Of a DNA stretch of 48,661 nt, positions 1-11,217 are shown one piece after another. A program made the position numbers and the translations under genes. Numbering within the stretch: position 1 is the first letter of the stretch; each line of letters starts with the position of its first letter. Source of the DNA: Symbiodinium natans (Eukaryota > Sar > Dinophyceae > Suessiales > Symbiodiniaceae); the NCBI GenBank assembly GCA_905221605.1, contig CAJNDS010000949.1:1-48661 (forward strand), in the 5' to 3' direction. The notes beneath the pieces were generated by a model, which saw nothing but the letters and a program-made list of their open reading frames with translations, did not search any database and was not told the origin of the DNA.

Positions 1-61
1 CCCCCCCCCCCCCCCCCCCCCCCCCTCCCCTCCCTCCCCCTCCCCCCCCTCCTCCCCCCTC
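1..61. repeat. C-rich simple tract
   Basis: The window opens with 25 consecutive C and continues as C runs broken by single T. It is low-complexity sequence, with G-quadruplex potential on the opposite strand. It could also mark a contig end where assembly stopped. No gene is present. Confidence 0.9.
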
Positions 62-780
62 CTCCCAGCTTTGGGCTCCTCGACCTAATTTGGAGCTTCG
101 GAGCTGATTTTGGGGCTCTGGGAGTTAATTTTGAGCTCCGATAGCTAATTTTGAGCTCCGGAGCTAATTTTGAGCTCCGGGAGCTAATTTTGAGCTCCGG
201 GAGCTAATTTTGGAGCTAATTTTCAACTCTCCAGGAGCTGGTTTTGAGCTGTGGGAGTTGATTTTGGAGTTTTGAGCTCCGGAGCTGATTTTCGGTTCCG
301 GGAAGTAATTTTGAGCTCCGGGAGCTAATTTTGAGCTTTGGGAGCTAATTTTGAGCTTCCGGAGCTGGTTTTGAGCTGTAAGAATTAATTTTGGAGCTAA
401 TTTTGAGCTCTGGGAGCTGATTTTGGGCTCCGGGAGCTGGGATTTAATTTTAAGCTCCGGGAGCTAATTTTGAACTCCGGGAGCGAGCTCCGGGAGTAGT
501 TTTGAGGTTTGGGAATTATTTTCAGCGCCGGGAATAATTTTGAGGTCCGGGAGCTAATTTTGAGTGCCGGGAGCTAATTTTGAGCTCCGGGAGCTAATTT
601 TAAGCTCTGGGAGCTAATTTTGAGCTCCGGGAGCTAATTTTTAAGCTTTGGGAGCTAATTTTGGCTCTGGAGTTAATTTTGAGCTGTAAGAGCTAATTTT
701 GAGCTCTGGGAGCTAATTTTGAGCTCCGGGAGCTAATTTTGAGCTTTGGGAGCTAATTTTGAGCTTATTTTGAGCGCCGG
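62..780. repeat. About 20-bp minisatellite array
   Basis: Roughly 35 degenerate copies of a unit close to gagctccgggagctaatttt follow one another. Each unit carries the palindrome gagctc and an AATTTT block. Copies differ by point changes and short indels. The array passes directly into the 65-bp satellite near 780. No open frame of interest is present. Confidence 0.9.
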
Positions 781-3700
781 AAGGCTCCTTGGCTGCATTT
801 GATCACATCCTGACTCAATTAGGAAGGGTAACGCAAGGCTCCTTGGCTGCATTTACAAAGGCCCTGATCACGTCCCGACCCAATTAGGGAGGGGAAGGCA
901 AGGCTCCTCGGCTGCATTTACACAGGCTCTGATCACATCCCGACCCAATTAGGGAGGGAAATGCAAGGCTTCTCGGCTGCATTTTTCGCAGGCCCTGATC
1001 ACATCCCGACCCAATTAGGGAGGGGAATGCAAAGGCTCCTCGGCTGCATTTACACAAGCCCTGATCACGTCCCGACCCAATTAAGGAGAGGAATGCAAGG
1101 CTCCTCGGCTGCATTTACACACCCCCTGATCACATCCTGACCCAATTAGGGAGGTGAATGCAAGGCTCCTCGGCTGCATTTACACAGGCCCTGATCACAC
1201 CCCGACCCAATTAGGAAGGTGAATGGATCACATCCTGACCCAATTAGGGAGGAAATGCAAGGCCCCGCGGCTGCACTTACACAGGCCCTGATCATATCCC
1301 GACCCAATTAGGGAGGGGAATGCAAAGGCTCCTCGGCTGCATTTACACAACCCCGATCACATCCCGACCCAATTAGGGAGGGGAATGCAAGGCTCCTTGG
1401 CTGCATTTACACAGGCCCTGATCGCATCCTGACCCAATTAGGGAGGGGAATGCAAAGGCTCCTCGGCTGCATTTACACAGGCCCTGATCACACCCCGACC
1501 CAATTAGGAAGGTGAATGGATCACATCCTGACCCAATTAGGGAGGGGAATGCAAGGCCCCGCGGCTGCACTTACACAGGCCCTGATCATATCCCGACCCA
1601 ATTAGGGAGGGGAATGCAAAGGCTCCTCGGCTGCATTTACACAACCCCGATCACATCCCGACCCAATTAGGGAGGGGAATGCAAGGCTCCTTGGCTGCAT
1701 TTACACAGGCCCTGATCGCATCCTGACCCAATTAGGGAGGGGAATGCAAAGGCTCCTCGGCTGCATTTACACAGGCCCTGATCACATCCCGACCCAATTA
1801 GGGAGGGGAATGCAAGGCTGGCTGCATTTACACAAGCCCTGATCACATCCCGACCCAATTAGGGAGGGGAATGCAAGGCTCCTTGGCTGCATTTACACAG
1901 GCCCTGACCACATCCCGACCCAATTAGGGAGGGGAATGCAAAGGCTCCTCGGCTGCATTTACACAGGCCCTGATCATATCCCGACCCATTTAGGGAGGGG
2001 AATGCAAAGGCTCCTCGGCTGCATTTACACAAGCCACATCCCGACCCAATTACAAATGCAAGGCTGCTTGGCTGCATTTACACAGGCCCTGATCCCAATT
2101 AGGGAGGTGAATGCAAGGCTCCTCGGCTGCATTTACACAGGCCCTGATCACATCCCGACCCAATTAGGAAGGTGAATGCAAAAGCTCCTCGGCTGCATTT
2201 ACACAGGCCCTCATCACATCCCGACCCAATTAGGGAGGAGGGGAATGCAAGGCTCCTCGGCTGCATTTACACAGGCCCTGATCACATCCCGGCCCAATTA
2301 GGGACGGGAATGCAAAGGCTCCTCGGCTGCATTTACACAAGCCCTGATCACATGCCGACCCAATTAGGGAGGGGAATGCAAGGCTCCTTGGCTGCATTTA
2401 CACAGGCCCTGATCACATCCTGACCCAATTAGGGAGGGGAATGCAAGGCTCCTCGGCTGCATTTACACAGGCCCTGATCACATCCCGACCCAATTAGGGA
2501 GGGGAATGCAAAGGCTCCTCGGCTGCATTTACACAAGCCCTGATCACATCCCGACTCAATTAGGGAGGGGAATGCAAGGCTCCTTGGCTGCATTTACACA
2601 GGCCCTGATCACATCCTGACTCAATTAAGGAGGGGAATGCAAGGCTCCTTGGCTGCATTTACACAGACCCTGATCGCATTCCGACCCAATTAAGGAGAGG
2701 AATGCAAGGCTCCTCGGCTGCATTTACACACCCCCTGATCACATCCTGACCCAATTAGGGAGGTGAATGCAAGGCTCCTCGGCTGCATTTACACAGGCCC
2801 TGATCACATCCCGACCCAATTAGGAAGAGGAATGGATCACATCCTGACCCAATTAGGGAGGGGAATGCAAGGCCCCGCGGCTGTACACAGGCCCTGATCA
2901 TATCCCGACCCAATTAGGGAGGGGAATGCAAAGGCTCCTCGGCTGCATTTACACAAGCCCCGATCACATCCCGACCCAATTAGGGAGGGGAATGCAAGGC
3001 TCCTTGGCTGCATTTACACAGGCCCTGATCGCATCCTGACCCAATTAGGGAGGGGAATGCAAAGGCTCCTCGGCTGCATTTACACAGGCCCTGATCACAT
3101 CCCGACCCAATTAGGGAGGGGAATGCAAGGCTGGCTGCATTTACACAAGCCCTGATCACATCCCGACCCAATTAGGGAGGGGAATGCAAGGCTCCTTGGC
3201 TGCATTTACACAGGCCCTGACCACATCCCGACCCAATTAGGGAGGGGAATGCAAAGGCTCCTCGGCTGCATTTACACAGGCCCTGATCATATCCCGACCC
3301 AATTAGGGAGGGGAATGCAAAGGCTCCTCGGCTGCATTTACATAAGCCACATCCCGACCCAATTACAAATGCAAGGCTGCTTGGCTGCATTTACACAGGC
3401 CCTGATGACATCCTGACCCAATTAGGGAGGTGAATGCAAGGCTCCTCGGCTGCATTTACACAGGCCCTGATCACATCCCGACCCAATTAGGAAGGTGAAT
3501 GCAAAAGCTCCTCGGCTGCATTTACACAGGCCCTCATCACATCCCGACCCAATTAGGGAGGGGAATGCAAGGCTCCTTGGCTGCATTTACACAGGCCCTG
3601 ATCACATTCTGACTCAATTAGGGAGGGGAATGCAAAGGCTCCTTGGCTGCATTTACACAGGCCCTGATCACATCCCGACCCAATTAGGGAGGGGAATGCA

Positions 3701-4957
3701 AAGGCTCCTCGGCTGCATTTACACAAGCCCTGATCACATCCCGACTCAATTAGGGAGGGGAATGCAAGGCTCCTCGGCTGCATTTACACAGGCCCCGACC
3801 AAACCCTGACTCAATCAGGGAGGGGAATGCAAGGCTCCTCGGCTGCATGTACACAGGCCCTGATCACATCCCGACCCAATTAGGGACGGGAATGCAAAGG
3901 CTCCTCGGCTGCATTTACACAGGCCCCGACCACATCCCGACCCAATTAGGGAGGGGAATGCAAGGCTCCTCGGCTGCATTTACACAGGCCCTGATCACAT
4001 CCCGACCCAATTAGGGAGGGGAATGCAAAGGCTCCTCGGCTGCATTTACACAAGCCCTGATCACATCCCGACCCAATTAGGGAGGGGAACGCAAGGCTCC
4101 TCGGCTGCATTTACACAGGCCCCGACCACATCCCGACCCAATTAGGGAGGGGAATGCAAGGCCCCTCGGCTGCATTTCACAGGCCTGATCACATCCCGGC
4201 CCAATTAGGGAGGGGAATGCAAAGGCTCCTCGCCTCCATTTACACAAGCCCTGATCACATGCCGACCCAATTAGGGAGGGGAATGCAAGGCTCCTTGGCT
4301 GCATTTACACAGGCCCTGATCACATCCTGACCCAATTAGGGAGGGGAATGCAAGGCTCCTCGGCTGCATTTACACAGGCCCTGATCACATCCCGACCCAA
4401 TTAGGGAGGGGAATGCAAAGGCTCCTCGGCTGCATTTACACAAGCCCTGATCACATCCCGACTCAATTAGGGAGGGGAATGCAAGGCTCCTTGGCTGCAT
4501 TTACACAGGCCCTGATCACATCCTGACCCAATTAGGGAGGGGAACGCAAGGCTCCTCGGCTGCATTTACACAGGCCCTGATCACATCCCGACCCAATTAG
4601 GGAGGGGAATGCAAAGGCTCCTCGCCTCCATTTACACAAGCCCTGACACATCCCGACCCGATTAGGGAGGGGAATGCAAGGCTCCTTGGCTGCATTTACA
4701 CAGGCCCTGATCACATCCTGACCCAATTAGGGAGGGGAATGCAAGGCTCCTCGGCTGCGTGTTACACAGGCCCTGATCACATCCCGACCCAATTAGGGAG
4801 GGGAATGCAAAGGCTCCTCAGCTGCATTTACACAAGCCCTGATCATATCCCGACCCAATTAGGGAAGGGAATGCAAGGCTCCTTGGCTGCATGTGCAAAG
4901 GCCCTGATCACATCCCGACCCAATTAGGGAGGGGAATGCAAGGCTCCTCGGCTGCAT
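781..4957. repeat. 65/66-bp satellite, array 1
   Basis: About 63 tandem copies of a 65 or 66-bp unit. Each contains aatgcaaggctcc, ggctgcatttacac, ccctgatcacatcccgaccc and aattagggaggg. The length alternates because some units read caagg and others caaagg. Larger blocks repeat inside the array: the part near 1660-2080 recurs near 2970-3390, about 1.31 kb away. Open frames on both strands here come from the unit length being near a multiple of three and are not genes. Confidence 0.95.
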
Positions 4958-5140
4958 TCCGAAGCTCTGAGGAGGGCTGCAGACCTGCCAAGGACGAAAA
5001 TGTTCCACCTACATTGAAGGTCCGGAGCTCAGACCTGCCACGGAGAAGCTTGTTCCATTCAAACGAAGGGGTTCCAGAGCTCAGACCTGAAAAGGTCCGG
5101 AGCTCAGACTCGCCCGTTCAATTCGTGCCTCATCTGGTCT
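4958..5140. repeat. Remnants of the 51-bp minisatellite family
   Basis: Immediately after array 1 there are about three degenerate copies of a unit containing gagctcagacctgcca and ttgttcca. The same family forms the larger array at 7365-8040 and a remnant at 9690-9800. The junction with the 65-bp satellite is abrupt. Confidence 0.7.
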
Positions 5141-5699
5141 TTTGTCTCCTGCAAAACCACAAGCACCTTGCAGACTGAGTGAAATGGTGTGTGGGCAGTC
5201 AACCTGCCCGAATCCCCGACTACACTTATAGGAAAATTTCACAAGCTACCTTGGTTTTTGTGGTTGTCTAGACAGTTGGGCTCAAAAGCTTAGAGACATC
5301 ACCCGCATATACAAAGACAACATTTCATTCACTCACACAAGACATCGCAGTCACTACAGCACGACAATCAAACTAGAAATGCACGTAGCACCCCTCAGCG
5401 GTAGAAACACAAAGCGACCCAGTCCGCCATGGATGCGCCAGAGGACCAGCGTCCAGAGCAAGTAGAAAAGTCGCAGCGCAGCCAAAACCAGAAAGAAAAA
5501 GCAGAAACTAAAGACTAAGACATAAATTTGCAAAACTCCATAAGGCTGAATGCATTTTCACACCCCTTCACAAAGGACTATCGAGATGTTTCTGCGATGG
5601 AGCCGACACGAATCATGGAGATATTTCTCCATGGCAGGAGGCCACGGTTCACGACAAAATGTTTACACGTGACAGCGCCCATGTGCTGACACAGGCTTG
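5141..5699. other. No gene recognised
   Basis: Unique-looking sequence between the repeats and the first WW-domain gene. No convincing open frame, RNA gene or tandem repeat was seen. It may hold the 5' end of the following gene. Confidence 0.5.
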
Positions 5700-6194
5700 A
5701 TGAGTGGAGAGGCAGCTAGCTTCACTGGAGACAGAGCGAATTCTTCAGTTCAAGGTGCCAACCCTGTGCACAAGTGCGGGCTTCTCGCCAATTGGCGACT
5801 TGAAGGCCTCTGGTGGGACGTGAAGCTACTCGTGAAGGCTTGTCTGTGGCTGAACGCACTGTCTATGCGTACCATACCTGTGTCAGCGCAAGAGCAAACC
5901 ACGTCTCGTTCAGGAGCCAGAAGACCTGCGAGGTCAAAAATTCCTACGCCTCCTGATCAAGGCCTGCGGACCTGCCCTTGCAGTCGTGATTTCATACCAA
6001 GTGCCAAGGTACGGGAGTGGCCACTGCGGAAAGCCATTCTGACGACCCGCGGCTGGCAACGCCGGGAGCTCGCATATGAACTCGTGTTGACGATTGAACA
6101 AAGCAGCCGAGGCTTTACAGATCCCGAAAGCGGCAAAGTTTGGTGGTGGGAACCCGCCACTGACGTAGCTGTATGGGAGGCCGCGCTGCGATGA
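5700..6194 (+). CDS. WW-domain protein, copy A (four exons)
   Basis: Proposed exons are 5700-5837, 5914-5961, 6009-6060 and 6112-6194, giving about 106 residues. All three introns (76, 47 and 51 bp) begin with GC and end in AG. The model rests on comparison with copy B at 10263, whose exons 2 and 3 are the same lengths (48 and 52 nt) in the same phases. The C-terminal exon begins FTDPESGKVWWWEPATD and continues to VWE. With the preceding GW this fits a WW domain: GW, then an acidic turn with DP, an aromatic triplet, T, and a final W. The DP...TD...W spacing resembles the PQBP1 WW domain. WW domains bind proline-rich ligands; PQBP1 acts in splicing, but a splicing role here is inference. The start codon is uncertain, since the frame is open further upstream only with a TTG. 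The unspliced frame is also open throughout, so exon 2 would otherwise be read in the wrong frame. Confidence 0.72.
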   Translation: MSGEAASFTGDRANSSVQGANPVHKCGLLANWRLEGLWWDVKLLVKACLWLNALSMRTIPVSAQEQTTSRSGARRPARSKIPTPPDQGLRTCPCSRDFIPSAKVREWPLRKAILTTRGWQRRELAYELVLTIEQSSRGFTDPESGKVWWWEPATDVAVWEAALR

Positions 6195-6246
6195 AAAAGA
6201 GATCCATCCACCAACCATTCGACTGTGGAATCTCGCTTGTCACACA
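6187..6246. repeat. Dispersed 60-bp repeat, copy 1
   Basis: This stretch spans the stop codon and 3' flank of the first WW gene. It recurs with few changes at 7210-7268; both contain ttcgactgtggaatctcgct. It may be a copied 3' untranslated segment. Confidence 0.65.
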
Positions 6247-6539
6247 TTAGGCATGTTTCGCCTGGAACGAAACCCCAATTACAAACCCACCCTACTACCC
6301 AATAAACACCCCGCGGAGTGCATGAAGCTGATTTAACAGCACCTCTCACAACCTTGGAGCTTTCTTCATTGCAGTACCTGGCTCAAGAGCTCCCATCCGC
6401 AGTCGAGTCTCTATTCTTTTGAGATGGCGCAGGCAGGAACTGTTCAAGTAAGTTGGTTTTCTTTGACCTGCGCAACCTGCAAGGTTCATTTTGAGCCAGA
6501 ACAAGAGCCAACACCAAAAGAGGACCTCAAGGCCACATC
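6247..6539. other. Short exon-like piece, otherwise nothing recognised
   Basis: After a pyrimidine-rich stretch ending in gcag (6376), a short coding-like frame runs YLAQELPSAVESLFF to a stop near 6420. A possible GT donor (caa then gtaagt) follows at about 6449. This could be the end of an unidentified spliced gene. No family is recognised. Confidence 0.25.
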
Positions 6540-7190
6540 ATGTCAGTGCAAAGTGTCCTACTCAGCAACACATGCGGAGCCAGGCAAAGCCCGAACCGGC
6601 ACCAGAACCTGTGTGCACAGCAGGGTACCGAGAAGCCAAGCCTGGAGAGGCATGACAACTCCTTACTAAAGAACACTGCCCACAACCCATACTCTGAAGT
6701 CCTGCAGGTCCTTCCATGGCGAGGATGGCTCAAAGGACACGGCCGCCAATTCGTCCGGATCCAGGAGAGCACGCTGCAAAACTACAACAAAACGAAGCAT
6801 CAATACTGTTGCACAGGACCCAACATCCGGAGGCAACAAGGCCAGACAACCATCACTACAAACCGTGCCCGCAAAAAAAAGTACGCGCCCAGATCATCCT
6901 CGGCGAAGTGTACCATCTCTGAGAGACCGCAGCGGCGTCGCGTAAGCCGGTCCAAAAAGAATCTGACGCGCTTGGAGGGTTGCGAGTTTCACCTCCTTTG
7001 TAGACTTCTGGACATGATCATTCGCACACATTCGACTCGAGCATCGCAGCTGCACTCAACTGCTCAAAAGCCACAATTCGTAGTCTGTGACATCCCGAGA
7101 CATACACAAAACCAGTTCAGATCTTCCGAGATGTGTTATGCACATACGATATTAAAGCTTCAAAATTATATGCTCACGATACGACAATAG
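6540..7190 (+). CDS. Open frame of unknown nature, 216 residues
   Basis: An ATG-initiated frame of 216 codons stays open, which is long for chance at this base composition. Its middle is very basic, with nuclear-localisation-like runs (RARKKKY and RPQRRRVSRSKK). No domain is recognised, and the amino-acid composition at both ends is not convincingly protein-like. Because neighbouring genes have short introns, only part of it may be a true exon. It lies between the first WW gene and the 51-bp minisatellite. Confidence 0.28.
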   Translation: MSVQSVLLSNTCGARQSPNRHQNLCAQQGTEKPSLERHDNSLLKNTAHNPYSEVLQVLPWRGWLKGHGRQFVRIQESTLQNYNKTKHQYCCTGPNIRRQQGQTTITTNRARKKKYAPRSSSAKCTISERPQRRRVSRSKKNLTRLEGCEFHLLCRLLDMIIRTHSTRASQLHSTAQKPQFVVCDIPRHTQNQFRSSEMCYAHTILKLQNYMLTIRQ

Positions 7191-7209
7191 AGCCGCTTAG
7201 CCGGAAGTG

Positions 7210-7268
7210 CTGCGATGAAAGGAGCTCCATCCACGAACCGTTCGACTGTGGAATCTCGCTTGTCACAC
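7210..7268. repeat. Dispersed 60-bp repeat, copy 2
   Basis: Second copy of the segment at 6187-6246. It is followed at about 7288-7345 by another short dispersed repeat, gaacttc...ttgctgcc...cctgacgcagg, which reappears near 33908-33955 in the insertion inside the duplicated block. Confidence 0.6.
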
Positions 7269-7364
7269 TGAAGGCAAGCATTTCGAAGACCCATGAACTT
7301 CAGCAACTGCTCATTTGCTGCCTACGACACCTGACGCAGGTGGCAACGGCCAGGACACGTCAGT

Positions 7365-8040
7365 TCCATTTATATGAAGGTCTTTTTGTTCCACCTATAT
7401 ACATATATATATATATATATGAAGGGGTCCAAAGCTTCAGACCTGCCCAGCTATACATGAAGGTGTCCAGAGCTCAGACCTGCCACAAAGGAGTGTGTTC
7501 CACCTATACGAAGGAGTCCAGAGCTAAGTGTTCCACCTATACGAAGGGATCGAAAGCACAGACCTGCCACGGAGGAGTTTTTTTCCACCTATATAGAGGG
7601 GTCCGGAGCTCAAATCTGCCACGGATAAGTTTGTTCCACCTATATCCAAAGCTCAGCCCTGCCCAGGACGAGTATGTTCCACCTATTGCAAGGCGTCTGG
7701 AGCTCAGACCTGCCACGCAGGAGTTTGTTCCACCTATATGCAAGGGCCCCAAAGCCCCAGACCTGCCCAGGAGGAGTTTGTTCCATCTATATCAAGCAGT
7801 CCCGACCTGCCAAGCAAGGAGTTTGTTCGACTATATAAAGGAGTCCAGACATGCCCAGCAGGAGTTATTCCATATATAAAGGGGTTCAGAGCTCAGACCT
7901 GCCACAGATGAGTTGATCCACCTATATGAAGGGAGTCCGGTGCACAGACTTGCCCAGGACGAGTTGGTTCCACCTTTATGAAGGGGTCCGGAGCTCAGAC
8001 CTGCCCAAGACGAGTTCGTTCCACCTGTATGAAGGATCTA
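7365..8040. repeat. 51-bp minisatellite array
   Basis: About 13 degenerate units of roughly 51 bp contain gttccacctatatgaagg and gagctcagacctgcc. Because 51 is divisible by three, it reads as a 17-residue periodic peptide (SLFHLY...SSDLPR), but indels break the frame. A short (AT) run lies at 7400-7421. The same family flanks array 1 (4958-5140) and occurs at 9690-9800. Confidence 0.9.
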
Positions 8041-8597
8041 AAGTTCATACTTATGTATTCCTATGAAGCTTGACAATCGTTCTCACTTAACCGGCTGAAT
8101 CACGAACGAACGCTTCTTGCCTCTATAGCAGGACATAGTATTGAAGCATTTAACCACGTTAGCGAATCCACGAAATCCGAAGCAGCGAGCACCACCATTC
8201 AAACTAACCGGCCCTACCAGCTCCAGAACAGCGCAAACGAGTCCAACTGCGTAGCAATCGACTCGATACAAGAGTGTAGACTCACACACAACACGCACAC
8301 ACACACACAGGCTTGAAGACAGATTGTGAATCAACTCCAATGCCTGCTTGATACAGCAATTTCGGCTTTGGCCTGTGTTTCTTGGTAGTTATTCCGTCAA
8401 GTCGACCCTAATCATACTTTCACACACATAAAACAAGTCAACAAACAGATACACAAGTACATATACATGTCTAGGCATACGCTACGAACATATGACCACG
8501 TAAATTGTGTTGAATCGTACAAATCCACATGTCTGCAAACAATTATGAGAGCGTCTTGTAGTCATGGCAGAAACTCCGGCACACACAAATTGCAGCC
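8041..8597. other. No gene recognised
   Basis: AT-richer intergenic sequence with a short CA microsatellite near 8283-8309. Nothing coding was supported on either strand. It probably includes the upstream region of the gene starting at 8598. Confidence 0.5.
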
Positions 8598-9260
8598 ATG
8601 TACTATGAAGATGGAGCCACGTATGAATACACAATTTTGCGCTGGGCCGGCGGATTGCAAGAACATCAACTGCTGGAGTTCACCGACCTCGTCGACCACG
8701 TACCTGCTGAATCCTGGCACAAAGTCGTCGTAGGCAATGGCTTTGAGGTAGATGACCTCAACTTTCCAGTTCATGTGGGTCCTGCAAATGCTATCCGGGG
8801 CGCCTATTTTTGGGCCTGGCGATCCAGAAAGGGGCCGCCATCTTGTACACTGGTTATCAGGAAGGTCCCCGTGAGCAGGCTCATCTTTCAATGCAGCTTA
8901 TGCGCGACCCGAGACATGGTGAAAGCCCAGTTCACGACAATGAGCGGCAGAACTTTCAATCCTGAGCCCATCTTCGACTGCAGAACTATTGATATACGAT
9001 GTCTCACGCGCAGGGCTCGGAAGACTGCCCTTGAAACAGGACTACTGAAATCTCGTTACCAGCCTATTCAGCTGATTTTCAAAGGTTTTCCACACGTCAT
9101 GCCAGCTGGGACAGCAGTGTGGTCAAAGCAGATCAAACACATGCCATCTAAATACAGACTGCGCAAGAAGTCCGACCTGTCGAACGTGAACATTCAACAA
9201 GCTATCGAGCAAGCTTGTCGACATCAAATCTCAGCTACGGTTCCTGCGCAGGGACCGTGA
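8598..9260 (+). CDS. Ubiquitin-like domain protein, 220 residues
   Basis: A single open frame from ATG 8598. The first 105 residues are not recognised; they include a CSLC pair. The stretch from about residue 107 (MVKAQFTTMSGRTF) through a basic helix-like segment (CLTRRARKTAL) to YQPIQLIFKGFP has the order of a ubiquitin-like fold: hairpin, helix, then a strand ending in L-x-x-x-G. The F-T-T-[LM]-x-G start is shared with the ubiquitin-like genes at 19954 and 35528. No C-terminal Gly-Gly is seen, so it is more likely an adaptor-type domain than a conjugated modifier. An internal start at 8916 is possible. The tail contains a basic cluster (RLRKK). Family assignment is by pattern only. Confidence 0.6.
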   Translation: MYYEDGATYEYTILRWAGGLQEHQLLEFTDLVDHVPAESWHKVVVGNGFEVDDLNFPVHVGPANAIRGAYFWAWRSRKGPPSCTLVIRKVPVSRLIFQCSLCATRDMVKAQFTTMSGRTFNPEPIFDCRTIDIRCLTRRARKTALETGLLKSRYQPIQLIFKGFPHVMPAGTAVWSKQIKHMPSKYRLRKKSDLSNVNIQQAIEQACRHQISATVPAQGP

Positions 9261-9689
9261 TGTGAGATAGCATTAGAATCGAACGCGTTGCCAAAAAAAG
9301 AGAATTCCAGCGCTTGGCCAGAACGCACTGCCCCGTTAAGCAGGCGCCCAGAAACAGCAAGAGAGTACGCAGAGGCCCGGATTCCAACCCCCTCTTTAGG
9401 AACCCTCTCAAGCCTCCTTTGGTTTTCTCGAAGCCTCGAGGCTTGGCCTCCTTTAAAGCTTTTCCAAGCCTCCAGGGGGGCCCCTTGATGTAAACACAAG
9501 CATAATGTATCGTGATGCATCTCATGCCCGCCGCAGTTTTTTTTGGAAGTTTCCTACTTCATCGAGGCCGTGCCCAAGGCAGGCGGGGGCATAGGCCGTG
9601 CCCAAGGCAGGCGGGGGCAGATTCCGTGTTCACTGAAACTCCTAATGTGAGCAAACCTGTAGCTTTGGAGTGTTGATGTGAGTATGAAA
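9261..9689. other. Gene-free stretch with small repeats
   Basis: It holds a degenerate repeat built on aagcctcc between about 9405 and 9475, including the perfect 14-bp palindrome aagcctcgaggctt at 9431-9444. A G/C-rich 28-bp tandem duplication follows at 9565-9592 and 9593-9620, containing gtgcccaaggcaggcggggg. No coding sequence was supported. Confidence 0.65.
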
Positions 9690-9800
9690 GGGGTTCACTT
9701 GCATGAAAGGGTTCCAGAGCTCAGACCTGCCCAGGAAGAGTCTGTTCCACCTATATGAAGGTCCAGAGCTCAGACCTGCACGGATGAGTGTATTTCACGT
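9690..9800. repeat. 51-bp minisatellite remnant
   Basis: Two to three units of the family described at 7365-8040, containing gagctcagacctgccc and gttccacctatatgaag. Confidence 0.75.
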
Positions 9801-10262
9801 AGGGAACTGTTTGTCCCACCTAATAATCACGATAGACCTGTGCACACATGCATCACCGGGGATATCCTTTGGCTCAACAACCCGTTGACAACCATACTCA
9901 TTACGCTCGCAAGAGTACAGCAACACGTCACGTGCAGCACAAAGCTTATACTTGAATACACAGTGGGTAGGCTAGAGTCACCAGAATGGATCCCACAGCA
10001 GCCATGGAACGCTTCCTCGACGAAGGGAGGCACGGACTTTCAAGTTGCTCCAAAAATGTGGATATCCCGAAAACCAACCCCCCACTTCAATAACTGTAGG
10101 CTGCGAGAGTGGCAACGTCGGAAGCCCAGATGCCGGTAAACCACGTACTTGCCACACAGAAGCTCTGAGTGCTGCAGGTGCCGGACCCATCACGAAATGC
10201 AAGCCTCTAAGCTCATGACACTTTATTGACCCACGCACGATGAGAGCAACATAGAACAACGA
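9801..10262. other. No gene recognised
   Basis: A 99-codon open frame (9840-10139) is present, but no family or paralogue supports it. A short stretch near 9868-9890 (ttggctcaacaacc) resembles one at 10918-10935. It may contain 5' sequence of the WW gene that follows. Confidence 0.4.
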
Positions 10263-10762
10263 ATGCTCTCTCGAGGCGGCCTTCTCGCTACCTGGAGATT
10301 AGAAGGCCTTTGGTGGGAGGTCTTCCTCACAGTAAAGGCCGGGCATGGCCGGGCAATGAGCTCCACGTTCATGCAATTCAGTACGTTTAAGCGCGAGCTC
10401 CCGCAGGAAGAATCCGACCTCCGAGGCCCGAAATTCCTGAGCCTCGTTCAGAAGGCGCATGATGCACATGCCCAACTTGCACAGTGATTTCAGGGAGGGA
10501 ACGACAACTAAAAGAAGGGAGCGTTCATTTCAGGTGCGCGAGCTGCCGCTGAAGAAAAGAATTCTCAGGAAAGCGGGCTGGGAATGTAAAGACCTCGGAC
10601 CTCAAGTAGAAGATGCATAACCACACAAACCAACAAACGGAGTGTGTTTCACAAGGTTTTATGGATCCCGAGACACGCCGCTTCTGGTGGTGGGACTCAG
10701 ATACAGACTTCGCTTGCTGGGAACAGGACAGACAACTACCCACTGCAACCTGCATAGCTTGA
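10263..10762 (+). CDS. WW-domain protein, copy B (four exons)
   Basis: Proposed exons are 10263-10337, 10407-10454, 10534-10585 and 10656-10762, for 93 residues. Introns 1 and 2 start with GC and intron 3 with GT; all end in AG. Exon 1 encodes GLLATWRLEGLWWEV, matching GLLANWRLEGLWWDV of copy A. Exon 2 (DLRGPKFLSL) matches DLRGQKFLRL. Exon 3 ends in GWE, and exon 4 gives FMDPETRRFWWWDSDTD followed by ACWEQ. The whole matches a WW domain closely: GWE, D-P, R, aromatic triplet, D, T and W-E. Without splicing the frame is broken, so the introns are needed. Copy B has a longer tail after the domain than copy A. The likely role is binding a proline-rich partner; the target cannot be read from sequence. 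Confidence 0.75.
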
Positions 10763-11036
10763 TGTTTCTGACACCAGGACCTGTGACAGCAGAATCGATT
10801 ACCACACACACTTGCTGCCAAGGGAAGAAAAATAGGCGAGCCTGCTCTGACCTGTAGCGCACGCGCAAAGCACCTGCAATCCTCGTCGAACATGCATTCA
10901 GAACGTTCACATCTGAAGTCCTTCGGCTCAACAACAGGTCGACAGACAGTGTGTCGCGCTTGCAAGACAACAGTAGCGCATGAGTCAGTGCGTAAAAGAT
11001 CTCACATTTCATATAAACGCAAAAAAAGCCGAGCAA
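10763..11036. other. No gene recognised
   Basis: 3' flank of WW copy B up to the duplicated 181-bp segment. Open frames here are short and unsupported. Confidence 0.4.
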
Positions 11037-11217
11037 CAAAACTACGAGAGTTTATCGCGCCATGCCTCCGCGAGCGCAGAAAAACATATTCGCCAAGAAG
11101 GCAAAGAAATGAAAAGTACCGCGTGTCGCGGATGCCACTGTGTGCGTGAAACACATGCATCACTGCACGCGCTACGTGCCAGGTCCAACACGATGACAGC
11201 CCAGCTCACACCACGAG
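11037..11217. repeat. 181-bp duplicated segment, copy 1 (array edge)
   Basis: This segment is repeated at 18589-18769 with only two base differences seen over 181 bp. Its right end abuts the first unit of satellite array 2 exactly. Other sequence near the two copies is unrelated, so this is a recent local copying event. Confidence 0.92.

Noticed and set aside
781-4957. Open frames on both strands encoding 22-residue Cys-containing repeats (and similar frames in arrays 2 and 3)
   Set aside because: They result from a 65/66-bp tandem unit without stops. Units of 65 bp shift the frame repeatedly, and both strands are open equally.
7225-7260. tRNA-like motif (gttcgactgtggaatc)
   Set aside because: No acceptor stem or anticodon arm can be built around it, and it belongs to a dispersed repeat.
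7133-7879. 248-codon frame over the 51-bp minisatellite
   Set aside because: It is made of repeat translation with an (AT) run giving Ile-Tyr repeats; there is no independent support.
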